From Minisyncoccota bacterium (GTDB lineage: Bacteria > Patescibacteriota > Minisyncoccia > Phycocordibacterales > JAQTLZ01), in NCBI GenBank assembly GCA_028710915.1, contig JAQTTF010000014.1:1-17169 (forward strand): a stretch of 17,169 nucleotides of DNA, in the 5' to 3' direction. Under the pieces are notes generated by a model. The model was not told where the DNA came from and did not search any database. It saw only the letters and a list, made by a program, of their open reading frames with translations. Positions 5,975 to 13,515 of this stretch are shown here, one piece after another; within the stretch, counting starts at the first letter, position 1; each line of letters begins with the position of its first letter. The translations under genes and the position numbers were made by a program.

Positions 5975-7795
5975 TTATTGTCCTGTTTGAGCAAGCTCCT
6001 CTTTTGCTTTCTTAATTGCGAGAAGCTGTGATGGATTTGAGGTTATGATCTGATCTTCCGTATAAGAAGCAATAATTTTAATGGCAACGTGTTTTGTACC
6101 AGCAAAGAAAATTCCCTCCCCCACGTCGGATTCAAGAAGAAGGTATTTTTCTTCGTCCGTAAGTGAGAACGTCTTCTGAAGTATGTCGATTGATGAAGCG
6201 GATTGTTTCATGAGCATCTGAATCGAAGAGTTTGTGATAATCGGCAATCCGTATGGGGAACGAAGAAAATCGTCCACATCTTGGGTAATGGTTGCAAGAC
6301 CGAGATAATATTTTCTGCATCGTTTTGCAAGACCGAGAAGGAATGACGCCGTGTCTTCGGATTTCATCATCCACCATGCCTCATCGATTACGAGAAGGCG
6401 TTTTTTTAATTCCTTTCGGATAGCGTTCCAAATATAGTGAGTCACAATGTACATCGCTACGGGTTTGAGTTCATCCTCCATGTCTCGCAGTGAAAACACG
6501 ACGAATTTTTTATTGATATCGATGTTGGTCGGTTTATTGATGAATCCTGCCCAAGTTCCTTTGGTAAATTTGGTAAGCCGTTGCGCTAGAGATTCCCCTC
6601 CCTCCATTCCCGCGAGCACGAGCTCAAAGTCGGAAAGAAGCGGTGGCTCGATGTTTGAAAAATCAGAATCAGCGGTAATATCTTTGAGTGCGTACGTTTC
6701 TGTGATAGCTCTGTCAATGACAGCGTCTTCTTCCGGAGAAAGTCCTCCAAGCATCAGTCGAAAGAGCCCGACGAGATTCACAATGTTTGAGCGTAGGACA
6801 TCTGCTTTTGATTCATCGGGACGAGGAGCAGGAAGATCGAATGGATTGATATGATGTTCGGAGTTTAAGGAAATATTGAAATATCTTCCTCCGGTAGCTT
6901 CAGCCATATATTCGTATTCTTTTTCAGGGTCGATGACCAGAACATCAGCATCGAACATGAGGGTTCGAAGGATTTCAAGTTTCGTAGCGTATGACTTTCC
7001 AGAACCAGCTTTTGCAAAAGTGACCGAGTTGTAGTTTTCAAGAGAAAAACGATCGAAAAGAACCAAACTTGAATTATGGCGGTTAATTCCATAGAGAATT
7101 CCTTTGTCTGATGAAAGATCAAAGGATATAAAAGGGAAAATACTGGAAAGAGGAGAAGAATTAAGCTTGGAATGCACTTCTAGGAGATCATTTCCAAGCG
7201 GGAGTACCGTTTTAAATCCCTGTTCTTGCTGGAAGAGTGCGGGCTTTAGATAGACCAATTTCGCTTCGAGAATTCCTTTAATTTCCGATTCAATTTTATC
7301 AATTTCCTCGTTTGTATCTCCGTAGATAGAAATATAAAGACCAACATCGAACAGTTTTTCTTGGGCTTGTTGAAGTCGGTCGCGTAACCCCTCAAGGTCT
7401 TGATATGCCGTATCGAGTACCGGATCTCGCACTAGACCCTTCTGCTGTCTTTCTGATATTTGGCTTTCTACTTCGGCTACCTTTTTTTGGAATTGTCGTA
7501 ACACCTTTGCTGTTTCAATAGGGTGCACGAATATAGAAATATCGAATACTTTGTCGAGATTGATAATTGGAGAGAACCAGCTGTCAGAAAGGAATCGTGG
7601 ATATGAAATGACAAAAAAGGTTCGGACAATTTTGTCTCCCAAATTAAGCTCGCGCGGAGTGATTTTAAGAGCTGAAGGAGCAATGATATCTTTGAGTTCT
7701 AATACTCCCGACTCGTAAATTTCTTGCGGCAAAATCGGCGCAATGCGCGCAGGTGCATTCTCTTTTTTCCCGAATAAATTGCTAAAAAGTGCCAT
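5975..7795 (-). CDS. virB4: VirB4-family conjugation/T4SS ATPase
   Basis: 606-aa ATPase that powers assembly and substrate movement in type IV secretion systems, at the inner membrane. The N-terminal region (1-225) is a mixed domain with a long helical hairpin (about 93-150). The ATPase domain starts near 235. Walker A is AKAGSGKS (261-268; K267/S268 present, first Gly replaced by Ala), followed by VLVIDPEKEY (285-294). Walker B is LLVIDEAW (467-474) and the sensor-like ATITQDVDDFL is at 501-511. SIQMLMKQSAS and EGIFFAGTKHVAI near the C-terminus are also VirB4-like. It is shorter than typical VirB4 (~800 aa); the preceding 213-aa gene probably supplies the missing N-terminal part. The assignment as VirB4 rather than VirD4 or FtsK rests on the DEAW motif and the PrgI/VirB3 neighbour. 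Confidence 0.9.
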   Translation of the reverse strand: MALFSNLFGKKENAPARIAPILPQEIYESGVLELKDIIAPSALKITPRELNLGDKIVRTFFVISYPRFLSDSWFSPIINLDKVFDISIFVHPIETAKVLRQFQKKVAEVESQISERQQKGLVRDPVLDTAYQDLEGLRDRLQQAQEKLFDVGLYISIYGDTNEEIDKIESEIKGILEAKLVYLKPALFQQEQGFKTVLPLGNDLLEVHSKLNSSPLSSIFPFISFDLSSDKGILYGINRHNSSLVLFDRFSLENYNSVTFAKAGSGKSYATKLEILRTLMFDADVLVIDPEKEYEYMAEATGGRYFNISLNSEHHINPFDLPAPRPDESKADVLRSNIVNLVGLFRLMLGGLSPEEDAVIDRAITETYALKDITADSDFSNIEPPLLSDFELVLAGMEGGESLAQRLTKFTKGTWAGFINKPTNIDINKKFVVFSLRDMEDELKPVAMYIVTHYIWNAIRKELKKRLLVIDEAWWMMKSEDTASFLLGLAKRCRKYYLGLATITQDVDDFLRSPYGLPIITNSSIQMLMKQSASSIDILQKTFSLTDEEKYLLLESDVGEGIFFAGTKHVAIKIIASYTEDQIITSNPSQLLAIKKAKEELAQTGQ

Positions 7796-7809
7796 AATGA
7801 TAAGAATAA

Positions 7810-8451
7810 TTACTCCACATGGATAGGCTTCTCCGTGTCTCCTGGGTTGAATATTTTATAGAACAGCTCAACAATTTCTTCTGTACCTAGGCCGATCGAT
7901 TTTACTCCGCAACGGCCGAGTCCTTGAGAGACAATACTGATTCTCTGGTCAAGCTGGGTTCGGTTTTCTTCGAAATCCTTTTTCTTTGAAATCGCTGCAT
8001 CCCCTTTCTTCTCCCTCTTAAATATCTTCATAAGACCTTCTCCTTTTGAGTTTATGATCGCGGGACTATAGGGAATCACTACGAAAAAGCTTTTTTTCAT
8101 GATATTTGCGCTGTCGCTGAAACTTTTTACGAAATCGATATATTCACGAGTTTGAATTTTCATAAGATCCCCTGTCTGGACTTTGTATCTTTCTTCGAGG
8201 AGAGCAATATAGGGTCGGATATCGTATTTTCGAGATTGGAGGAAAATCTGAACTGAAAAATCGATGGAATTCAGAAAATTTTGGAATTGCATAATAATTC
8301 CAGTCTGTTCATCAGTTGATTTTAAAGCGAAGTTGACCGAAGAGGCGAGGAGAATTGCTCGCATACCTCCGTCTTTGAGTACAACAATTCCATCCCGAAT
8401 TTCTTCTATCGGCACAAACGCTTGAGTTGCTTCACTTTTTGGAGAGGCCAT
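7810..8451 (-). CDS. TraC/VirB4 N-terminal-domain-like protein, separately encoded
   Basis: 213-aa soluble protein with no membrane segment. It begins with a conserved-looking stretch (FVPIEEIRDGIVVLKDGGMR at 12-31, then ALKSTDEQTGIIMQFQNFL at 42-60 and SVQIFLQSRKYD at 66-77). This resembles the N-terminal domain of TraC/VirB4 proteins. A basic insertion (about 139-160) and a C-terminal segment (GLGTEEIVELFYKIFNP) follow. It lies directly after the PrgI gene and 14 bp before the VirB4 ATPase, the position expected for a VirB4 split into two chains. The family match is from recalled sequence pattern, not a search. A well-formed promoter lies immediately before its start codon. Confidence 0.72.
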   Translation of the reverse strand: MASPKSEATQAFVPIEEIRDGIVVLKDGGMRAILLASSVNFALKSTDEQTGIIMQFQNFLNSIDFSVQIFLQSRKYDIRPYIALLEERYKVQTGDLMKIQTREYIDFVKSFSDSANIMKKSFFVVIPYSPAIINSKGEGLMKIFKREKKGDAAISKKKDFEENRTQLDQRISIVSQGLGRCGVKSIGLGTEEIVELFYKIFNPGDTEKPIHVE

Positions 8452-8458
8452 AGATTAC

Positions 8459-8487
8459 ATTATAGACGGCTAGGCTTTCGCTTACAA
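8459..8487 (-). promoter_or_regulatory. Strong-looking promoter giving a leaderless mRNA for the VirB4-N-like gene
   Basis: On the minus strand: TTGTAA (8487-8482), exactly 17-nt spacer, perfect TATAAT (8464-8459), then seven bases to the ATG at 8451. The expected start of RNA is at or one base before the ATG. This is the best -35/-10 pair seen in the block and lies in the 67-bp gap after the PrgI gene, so the two ATPase genes may have their own promoter. Confidence 0.6.
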
Positions 8488-8518
8488 CGGATAAAGGCAT
8501 CTTTATCTCTCACAGACA

Positions 8519-8971
8519 TTAATTCGTCTCTCTTCTGCCTAGGGTTTTCGTGTCTTTTGAATAGATCGTACCGCTAGTCTTTTCGTTTACGTCTAGGCTC
8601 CATGCTAGATCTTTCAACTTACTATCGGAAAGCTTGGGGACATAGAGTACAGGTTCTTCCGAGGCTAGTTCTTCTTTCTTCTCAATTTGTTTATCTTGTT
8701 TTTTCCAGATATAGAGTTTTTTGCTGAAAACGTAGTTAAAAGCTGCTTCCACGACAAGAATAAAAGCCTTTCCGTTTACTTTGTAGAAAGCCAGAGCAAG
8801 CGCAAAACCCATAATGAGAAGTATCAGAATATAGGACACATATGAGGGCAAAAGAGCATAGAGAAGATAAGAGAGTCCAGCTCCACCGGCTAGGTAGAGG
8901 AATTGCTTTATGGTCAAAGGTCCGAACACCTTATCCTCTATTTCAATGAATTGTGGAACTTGAAATTGCAT
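8519..8971 (-). CDS. PrgI/VirB3-like inner-membrane T4SS protein
   Basis: 150 aa. The N-terminus (QFQVPQFIEIEDKVFGPLTI) leads into two close hydrophobic helices, about 23-40 and 44-62, then a segment (FYKVNGKAF...FNYVFSKKLYIWKK, about 62-91) and a hydrophilic tail. This arrangement is typical of PrgI-family proteins, the Gram-positive/CPR counterpart of VirB3, which sits with VirB4 at the inner membrane. It directly precedes the two VirB4-type genes, as prgI does before its ATPase in conjugation clusters. The last ~55 residues (KEELASEEPVLYVPKL and onward) are longer than the minimal family and charged. Starts 12 bp after the upstream stop. Confidence 0.85.
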   Translation of the reverse strand: MQFQVPQFIEIEDKVFGPLTIKQFLYLAGGAGLSYLLYALLPSYVSYILILLIMGFALALAFYKVNGKAFILVVEAAFNYVFSKKLYIWKKQDKQIEKKEELASEEPVLYVPKLSDSKLKDLAWSLDVNEKTSGTIYSKDTKTLGRRETN

Positions 8972-8983
8972 GGGATAGCTTGT

Positions 8984-9700
8984 TTATGCTGTTGGCGGTT
9001 CTCTATAAGGATCAGTCGTGTATTTTTGAGGAGCGGGAGGAATTGGTTTTGGGGTAGACACTGGCGGTGTTTGTGGAATTTTTACTTCCGTTACCGGCAT
9101 TTTTACAGCATTTGAAAGTTTTGCTTGCATGATGTTCATATTAGGAAGAACTTCTATCGAAGTACTTTTTGGTACTGTTGCTTCAGGAGGTTTCGGTTTT
9201 GTGTCTACTGGTTTTGGTGCAGGAGTTTGAGCGGGTTTCGGTGCGACTGGGACGGGAGGTGTTACGGTTTTTGCAACGCTTGCTCTCTCCACTGATTTTA
9301 CCGGGTTTTCAATTCCATGAAGTACCTCTTCTCTCGTTGGGACTTCCTCCTCTTTTGTTTCAGTAGACTTTTGCATTGCCTCTCGGATAGGGAGGAAAAT
9401 TCTTGCATTTAGAATTTGTAATATTCCGTCTATTTTCTTTTCATCCAAATCATCCCAGTTATCTTTTTTTGAAGCTCTTTCCTTGAGTTCCGTGACCAAG
9501 TTTTCCGCTCGCATTTCTCCGGTGATTACTTTTCGAGTCAGTTCGTAGAGCGTCCCCTGTTGTTCGATTAGGAGGTCATATTTATCTGCTATTTCACTTA
9601 TGGCCATTACCAAATCAGTATTGCCAAGAGCCTTTCTTACTGGAGGAGGAAGGTTTTGTGCCAGACTATCTAATTTTTCTTCTTCATCGATGTATGTCAT
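8984..9700 (-). CDS. Cytoplasmic helical protein with Pro-rich tail
   Basis: 238 aa with no signal peptide or membrane helix. Residues about 1-125 form a predicted all-helical domain (LPPPVRKALGNTDLVMAISE; KYDLLIEQQGTLYELTRKVI; KKIDGILQILNARIFLPIRE). Residues about 140-238 are rich in Pro, Lys, Thr and Val (for example PVPVAPKPAQTPAPKP), interrupted by a more ordered NMNIMQAKLSNAVKMP (about 187-202), and end with TTDPYREPP. I do not recognise a named family. It sits between the VirB6-like gene (whose C-terminus is also Pro-rich) and PrgI. A cytoplasmic adaptor or scaffold for the T4SS platform is a plausible inference. The ATG at 9700 has a TATAAA eight bases upstream and no Shine-Dalgarno. 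Confidence 0.7.
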   Translation of the reverse strand: MTYIDEEEKLDSLAQNLPPPVRKALGNTDLVMAISEIADKYDLLIEQQGTLYELTRKVITGEMRAENLVTELKERASKKDNWDDLDEKKIDGILQILNARIFLPIREAMQKSTETKEEEVPTREEVLHGIENPVKSVERASVAKTVTPPVPVAPKPAQTPAPKPVDTKPKPPEATVPKSTSIEVLPNMNIMQAKLSNAVKMPVTEVKIPQTPPVSTPKPIPPAPQKYTTDPYREPPTA

Positions 9701-9708
9701 ATAATTTT

Positions 9709-9714
9709 TTTATA
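9709..9714 (-). promoter_or_regulatory. Possible -10 element before the Pro-rich protein gene
   Basis: TATAAA on the minus strand (9714-9709), eight bases before the ATG at 9700, in the 34-bp gap after the VirB6-like stop. No convincing -35; the gap is almost pure A/T, so chance is possible. Confidence 0.25.
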
Positions 9715-9734
9715 TTAATTTGAAGCAATTTAAA

Positions 9735-12700
9735 TTAGAAGAACGGCATATTAAAGTTTGGGGGTGTTGATGGTGCCGGCGGAGTTGGTGGTGCTGGTGG
9801 CGGAGGCGGTGTCGGGGGAGTTGGAGGTGTTACTCTTCCTTCCATTACATCAGCGATTGGTCTCTCATCTTCTCCTCCTGTCCATTTATCATAAAGTGCT
9901 TGATCCGCTACTTGCCACTCGCCGCGATCGAACTCCTCCATGTATTTTTGGAGATTCTTATCAGACTTCGCTTCTTCAGTATCTCCAACAATAAGAGGGC
10001 GTACCTTTCCTGTTTTCGTATTCTTTATAATGATTCGGTTTCCTTTTGCATCGAGAAGTGGTCCAGAGAAGAAATCTTTACCTTCTTTTATGGTTCTCAT
10101 CCAGTTTACGAGCTTCACACTTTCCGCTGTTGGTTTGAGTGTGCTTCCAGGAGCAGAGTTGTACATCACATTCAAAAGTGCGGTTACTGCGATTGGTCGT
10201 ATTTCACCTATATCCTTATTTTTTCTGATTGCAACAATATTGTCTTTGCTGTAGAACGGACTCAATCGGTCAGTCAATTCTCCTGCAAGCTCTCCCATTT
10301 CTTCTTTTGATTTGCCTCCAATCACTTGTCGAACAGCATCCAGTCTTTGGTTATACGCTTTCTCGTTAAATTCCATGACAGGTTTCCCTGTAGCATCCAT
10401 AATGACCTTTCCTGTTTCGTCTTTTTTCGGTCCTGTAAAGCGTTTAATGATTGCAGCTTCATATTCTTTTCTTCCCTCTTCGGTTGTCATATTCTTCTCA
10501 CGTTCAATCCATTCTTCTCGCAAATCTGCTTTTTCCGTGTTCGACAAATGTGTCGGTATGCCATAAAGGTCATCCAATGCTTCGTGGATATCAGCAGGCT
10601 TTACGTATCGGCGCAAATTCTCTTTTGTACGGGTAGTGAAATCAGAACTCCTTCTAATATCGCCGACTCCGCTCATCTTTATGATCTCACCGAAGGCGCG
10701 TTCTTCAAACATGCCTGGATCATAGAAGTTAACACTCTTCCATTCTGAAACCGTGGCGCTTCGCATCTTTCTACGGAGCCATCGTAGTCCTGTGGTCGAT
10801 GAATATCCAGGCTGTTTTATATCTTTTTCATTGTCAGGGTTGATCATCGTTCGCTTAGACATATCCATACCCTTTTTTGTGTCCAGCCTTTCTTCTTCCG
10901 CCTCTTTTGCGGCTAATTCTTCAGCTTCCAATCTGCTTACTCCTTTCTCTTTTTCTATCTCACTGATTCGCTCTTTGTACTTTGTAACTCTGTCATACCA
11001 ATCTTTTCTTGGCTGGAGCAATTTCTTCCACGGATCATATCTTTTTGAAAGAAATTCGCGTTTTTCCTCGTCAGTGTATTTATCCGATTTCAAGAGCGCT
11101 TCTATCTGGGCCTCGCTCGCGTTTCCCATAATTTTTTCATTCAAAAAGAACTTTCTTCCGAGTTTGTCAAAATTACCGCCAACAAGGGTGAGATTTCTCT
11201 CGATGGAATCCTGCAATTCGTATTCTTTTGCTTCGCTCTTCGCAATTTTTTCTTTCAGGGAGGCCTGCTTGTCTCTGTTGTCTTTCAATGTCTTCTGTTC
11301 AGCATCGGTAAGTTTGCGCGCTTCCTGCTCTGCTTTGTTTTGTTCTAATTTCTTTTTTTCTTCGTCAGTGAGTACTCCCTTGGCTTCGAGCGTCATTGCT
11401 TCTGCTTTTAGTTTTTCCAGATCTTCCTCCTTTTTTACGAGAGGTTTTGCATTTTCTATAAGTTTTCCCAGCTCTCCCTCGTTTCCTTTCCTTGTAGCCT
11501 CCATCTTATCAATCTCTCCAGCTGCTTTTATGGCACTATCCCCATGTTCTATCTCTTTTGTTTCTTGCGCAAAATGCAATTCTTCCTGATGTGCTTCTTC
11601 AGCTGATTTACCGCCAAATTGGGTGTCTACAAGAACGCCTGTGCTGTATTTCTGTAAGAAATCTCCCAAGACAGGCAATTTAGCGTATCGGCTTTCTTTG
11701 AACCTCTCATTCAAATCGCGCATACTACCACCCATAAACGGTACAGGAATGCGGTTCATTGCTTGTCTATGCAAAGCTCCCTTGAGCCACGTCTTCGATT
11801 CGCCTACCCACTTTATCGCGCCTTCCGCTCCCTCGACTCCAAGTTCTTTTGCCGAAACGAGGGTGGTGATGAGGAGCGTATTTATGATGATGAAGTTATA
11901 AAAGATTGTGAAGATCGCCGTAATTTCCTTCGGGAAACCGAAATAAGGGTCTGATGTGTTGAGCCCAGCTGTCCCAGCGAGATTTTGGGCAGATATATGT
12001 GAAGTAAACTGATCGCTCGCTACAATCTTCACGGTAATAAACAAGAAAAGCATGTAGACCGGAGCGAAAAGTAGCTGGGGTACGAGCTTGTCCCAGTAAA
12101 GAGTCTTTGCATAACGATCATTGGGTACTGCCATGAGTGCGAATGCAAGAGGAGAAACTACCATACAGATGATAAGTGTTGCGACTCGTTGGGCGAAAAG
12201 CGTGATTGAAGCGAGAAAGACAAGTCCTGTAGTAAACATAAAGAAAGTACCGAAAAAAGTAGTGGCGATAATTCTACCGAACGAAAGATTGCCGGCGTTG
12301 TCTTTGTTAATTAGGCTGGGCGCATCATTTCCAATAGGTGCAGTCGCTTTTGAAGTTGCCGCTCCCGTGTTGTCTATGCTGTAGACTTCTTGAAAGGCTA
12401 TGGCATTCATAAAGACAGCTGCGATTCCTCCTTTTCCTCCGGTTATTGAGTTTGTAAGCGAGGGGTGGGTTTTCGGATTTGTCGCATCATTCGCCGTTTG
12501 AATAGTTGCGTTATAAAAACCGGTGGCGACTATATTCGAAGCATCTATCATCACATTGGTAAAGAAAAGACTGAAATTGATAAGAAGTGCCATCGTAATA
12601 ACACGCACCACTTGCCGTTTTGTTTCTACTCCAAGATCAAGAATAGTAGCAATTGAGAGATAGAGAAGAATAAATATGAAAAAGGCATTTCCAATATCTC

Positions 12701-13493
12701 GAACAATACCCCACGCTATCCCTATCACACCGACTCGAGTTACAATTCCACTCATGCCAGCGACAGTTCCGGCTATGATCCAGTCAAAAAGGAGACTTAC
12801 GATGTACAAGAAGAGAGCAGCAATCGCGAGGATAATATATCCTATCCAAGCAAAAATTTGTGTTAGACATACTCCAGGCTCAAAGCCTCCTCCTCCCATA
12901 AGCACAGGGAAACAATGATTTCCTTTGTCCTGCTCTGTAGCCGTCGCTTTTTGTGCATCTGCTTTTGCTTGAGCCTGTGCCGCGTTGCTAGTATTTACAC
13001 CTTGTTGTGCTTGTTGATCGGCAATAGCGGCCATAGTACTTGCGTTAACATAGTCTTGGTTATTATTGTAATCTTCAGCTATTCCAAGAGACCCGTTAGC
13101 CTTATTGTATTCATCTTGAGTGATATTGTTAGCTTTTGTGGCGGAGTCGAGATTTGCCTGAAGGTCGGCGCGAGTCTCTGAAGCATTTTTTCCACTTTTA
13201 ACATATGTATCATAGACGTAAGAACCTACTGGATTAGTAGCATATGAGGCCACATTAAATGCTTGGGTAGCAAAAGATGCTATCATTCCAGGACCTTGAT
13301 CAACGGCTTGCTGCGCCGCATTCATCGCTGCGCGAGCAGCTTGTACTTGTTGACCTAGAGCCGCGACATCTTTACTAGCTTTATCAATTGCTGCCTGAGC
13401 ATCTGACGCTGGATCCGCGTGGGCGATAAAAGGCATCCCAACTGTTGCGAGAAAGAATGTTGTTATCAATATGTAAGAGAGATTTTTTTTCAC
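9735..13493 (-). CDS. VirB6/TrbL-like polytopic T4SS protein with giant soluble tail
   Basis: 1252 aa from a GTG start (13493-13491), which begins a clear signal peptide (MKKNLSYILITTFF...AHA, cleavage near 26 before DP). Residues 27-190 are exported and rich in Ala/Gln/Asn, probably coiled coil; C194 and C209 flank the first helix. Hydrophobic segments lie at about 208-246, 252-286 (with WGIVRDIGNAFFIFILLYLS, the R-D...N-x-F-F pattern of CPR VirB6/TrbL-like proteins), 295-330, 405-458, 468-494 and 522-547. From about 550 to 1252 the chain is hydrophilic: a Lys/Glu-rich coiled coil (630-870), a mixed domain (900-1200) and a Pro/Thr tail (about 1222-1245) ending NFNMPFF. VirB6 forms the inner-membrane channel; usual size is 300-500 aa for the membrane part, so the tail is extra. 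It follows the 755-aa secreted protein by 22 bp. Confidence 0.8.
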   Translation of the reverse strand: MKKNLSYILITTFFLATVGMPFIAHADPASDAQAAIDKASKDVAALGQQVQAARAAMNAAQQAVDQGPGMIASFATQAFNVASYATNPVGSYVYDTYVKSGKNASETRADLQANLDSATKANNITQDEYNKANGSLGIAEDYNNNQDYVNASTMAAIADQQAQQGVNTSNAAQAQAKADAQKATATEQDKGNHCFPVLMGGGGFEPGVCLTQIFAWIGYIILAIAALFLYIVSLLFDWIIAGTVAGMSGIVTRVGVIGIAWGIVRDIGNAFFIFILLYLSIATILDLGVETKRQVVRVITMALLINFSLFFTNVMIDASNIVATGFYNATIQTANDATNPKTHPSLTNSITGGKGGIAAVFMNAIAFQEVYSIDNTGAATSKATAPIGNDAPSLINKDNAGNLSFGRIIATTFFGTFFMFTTGLVFLASITLFAQRVATLIICMVVSPLAFALMAVPNDRYAKTLYWDKLVPQLLFAPVYMLFLFITVKIVASDQFTSHISAQNLAGTAGLNTSDPYFGFPKEITAIFTIFYNFIIINTLLITTLVSAKELGVEGAEGAIKWVGESKTWLKGALHRQAMNRIPVPFMGGSMRDLNERFKESRYAKLPVLGDFLQKYSTGVLVDTQFGGKSAEEAHQEELHFAQETKEIEHGDSAIKAAGEIDKMEATRKGNEGELGKLIENAKPLVKKEEDLEKLKAEAMTLEAKGVLTDEEKKKLEQNKAEQEARKLTDAEQKTLKDNRDKQASLKEKIAKSEAKEYELQDSIERNLTLVGGNFDKLGRKFFLNEKIMGNASEAQIEALLKSDKYTDEEKREFLSKRYDPWKKLLQPRKDWYDRVTKYKERISEIEKEKGVSRLEAEELAAKEAEEERLDTKKGMDMSKRTMINPDNEKDIKQPGYSSTTGLRWLRRKMRSATVSEWKSVNFYDPGMFEERAFGEIIKMSGVGDIRRSSDFTTRTKENLRRYVKPADIHEALDDLYGIPTHLSNTEKADLREEWIEREKNMTTEEGRKEYEAAIIKRFTGPKKDETGKVIMDATGKPVMEFNEKAYNQRLDAVRQVIGGKSKEEMGELAGELTDRLSPFYSKDNIVAIRKNKDIGEIRPIAVTALLNVMYNSAPGSTLKPTAESVKLVNWMRTIKEGKDFFSGPLLDAKGNRIIIKNTKTGKVRPLIVGDTEEAKSDKNLQKYMEEFDRGEWQVADQALYDKWTGGEDERPIADVMEGRVTPPTPPTPPPPPAPPTPPAPSTPPNFNMPFF
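9755..9830 (-). repeat. Proline-codon low-complexity repeat (TPP/APP units)
   Basis: The end of the VirB6-like gene encodes repeated PPTPP, PPAPP and PSTPP units; on the + strand this appears as GGTGG/GGCGG-type repeats. Such a tract usually needs elongation factor P for translation and is prone to length change. Confidence 0.7.
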
Positions 13494-13501
13494 TTTTATT
13501 T

Positions 13502-13510
13502 ATTATAACA
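13502..13510 (-). promoter_or_regulatory. Extended -10 promoter before the VirB6-like gene
   Basis: On the minus strand TGT-TATAAT (13510-13502) is a perfect extended -10. It ends eight bases before the GTG at 13493, so the RNA would start essentially at the codon. A possible TTGAGC -35 lies 15 nt upstream. It overlaps the stop region of the upstream gene. Confidence 0.5.
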
Positions 13511-13515
13511 AGAAT

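Noticed and set aside
9758..9835. GGTGG/GGCGG-type repeats that could be a CRISPR or G-quadruplex locus
   Set aside because: No spacers or constant-length units; the pattern is explained by Pro codons at the 3' end of the VirB6-like gene.
10753..11589. 278-codon + strand frame, Ser/Phe-rich
   Set aside because: It is the mirror of the Lys/Glu-rich coiled coil of the VirB6-like gene; GAA/AAG-rich codons read in reverse give Ser/Phe/Leu.
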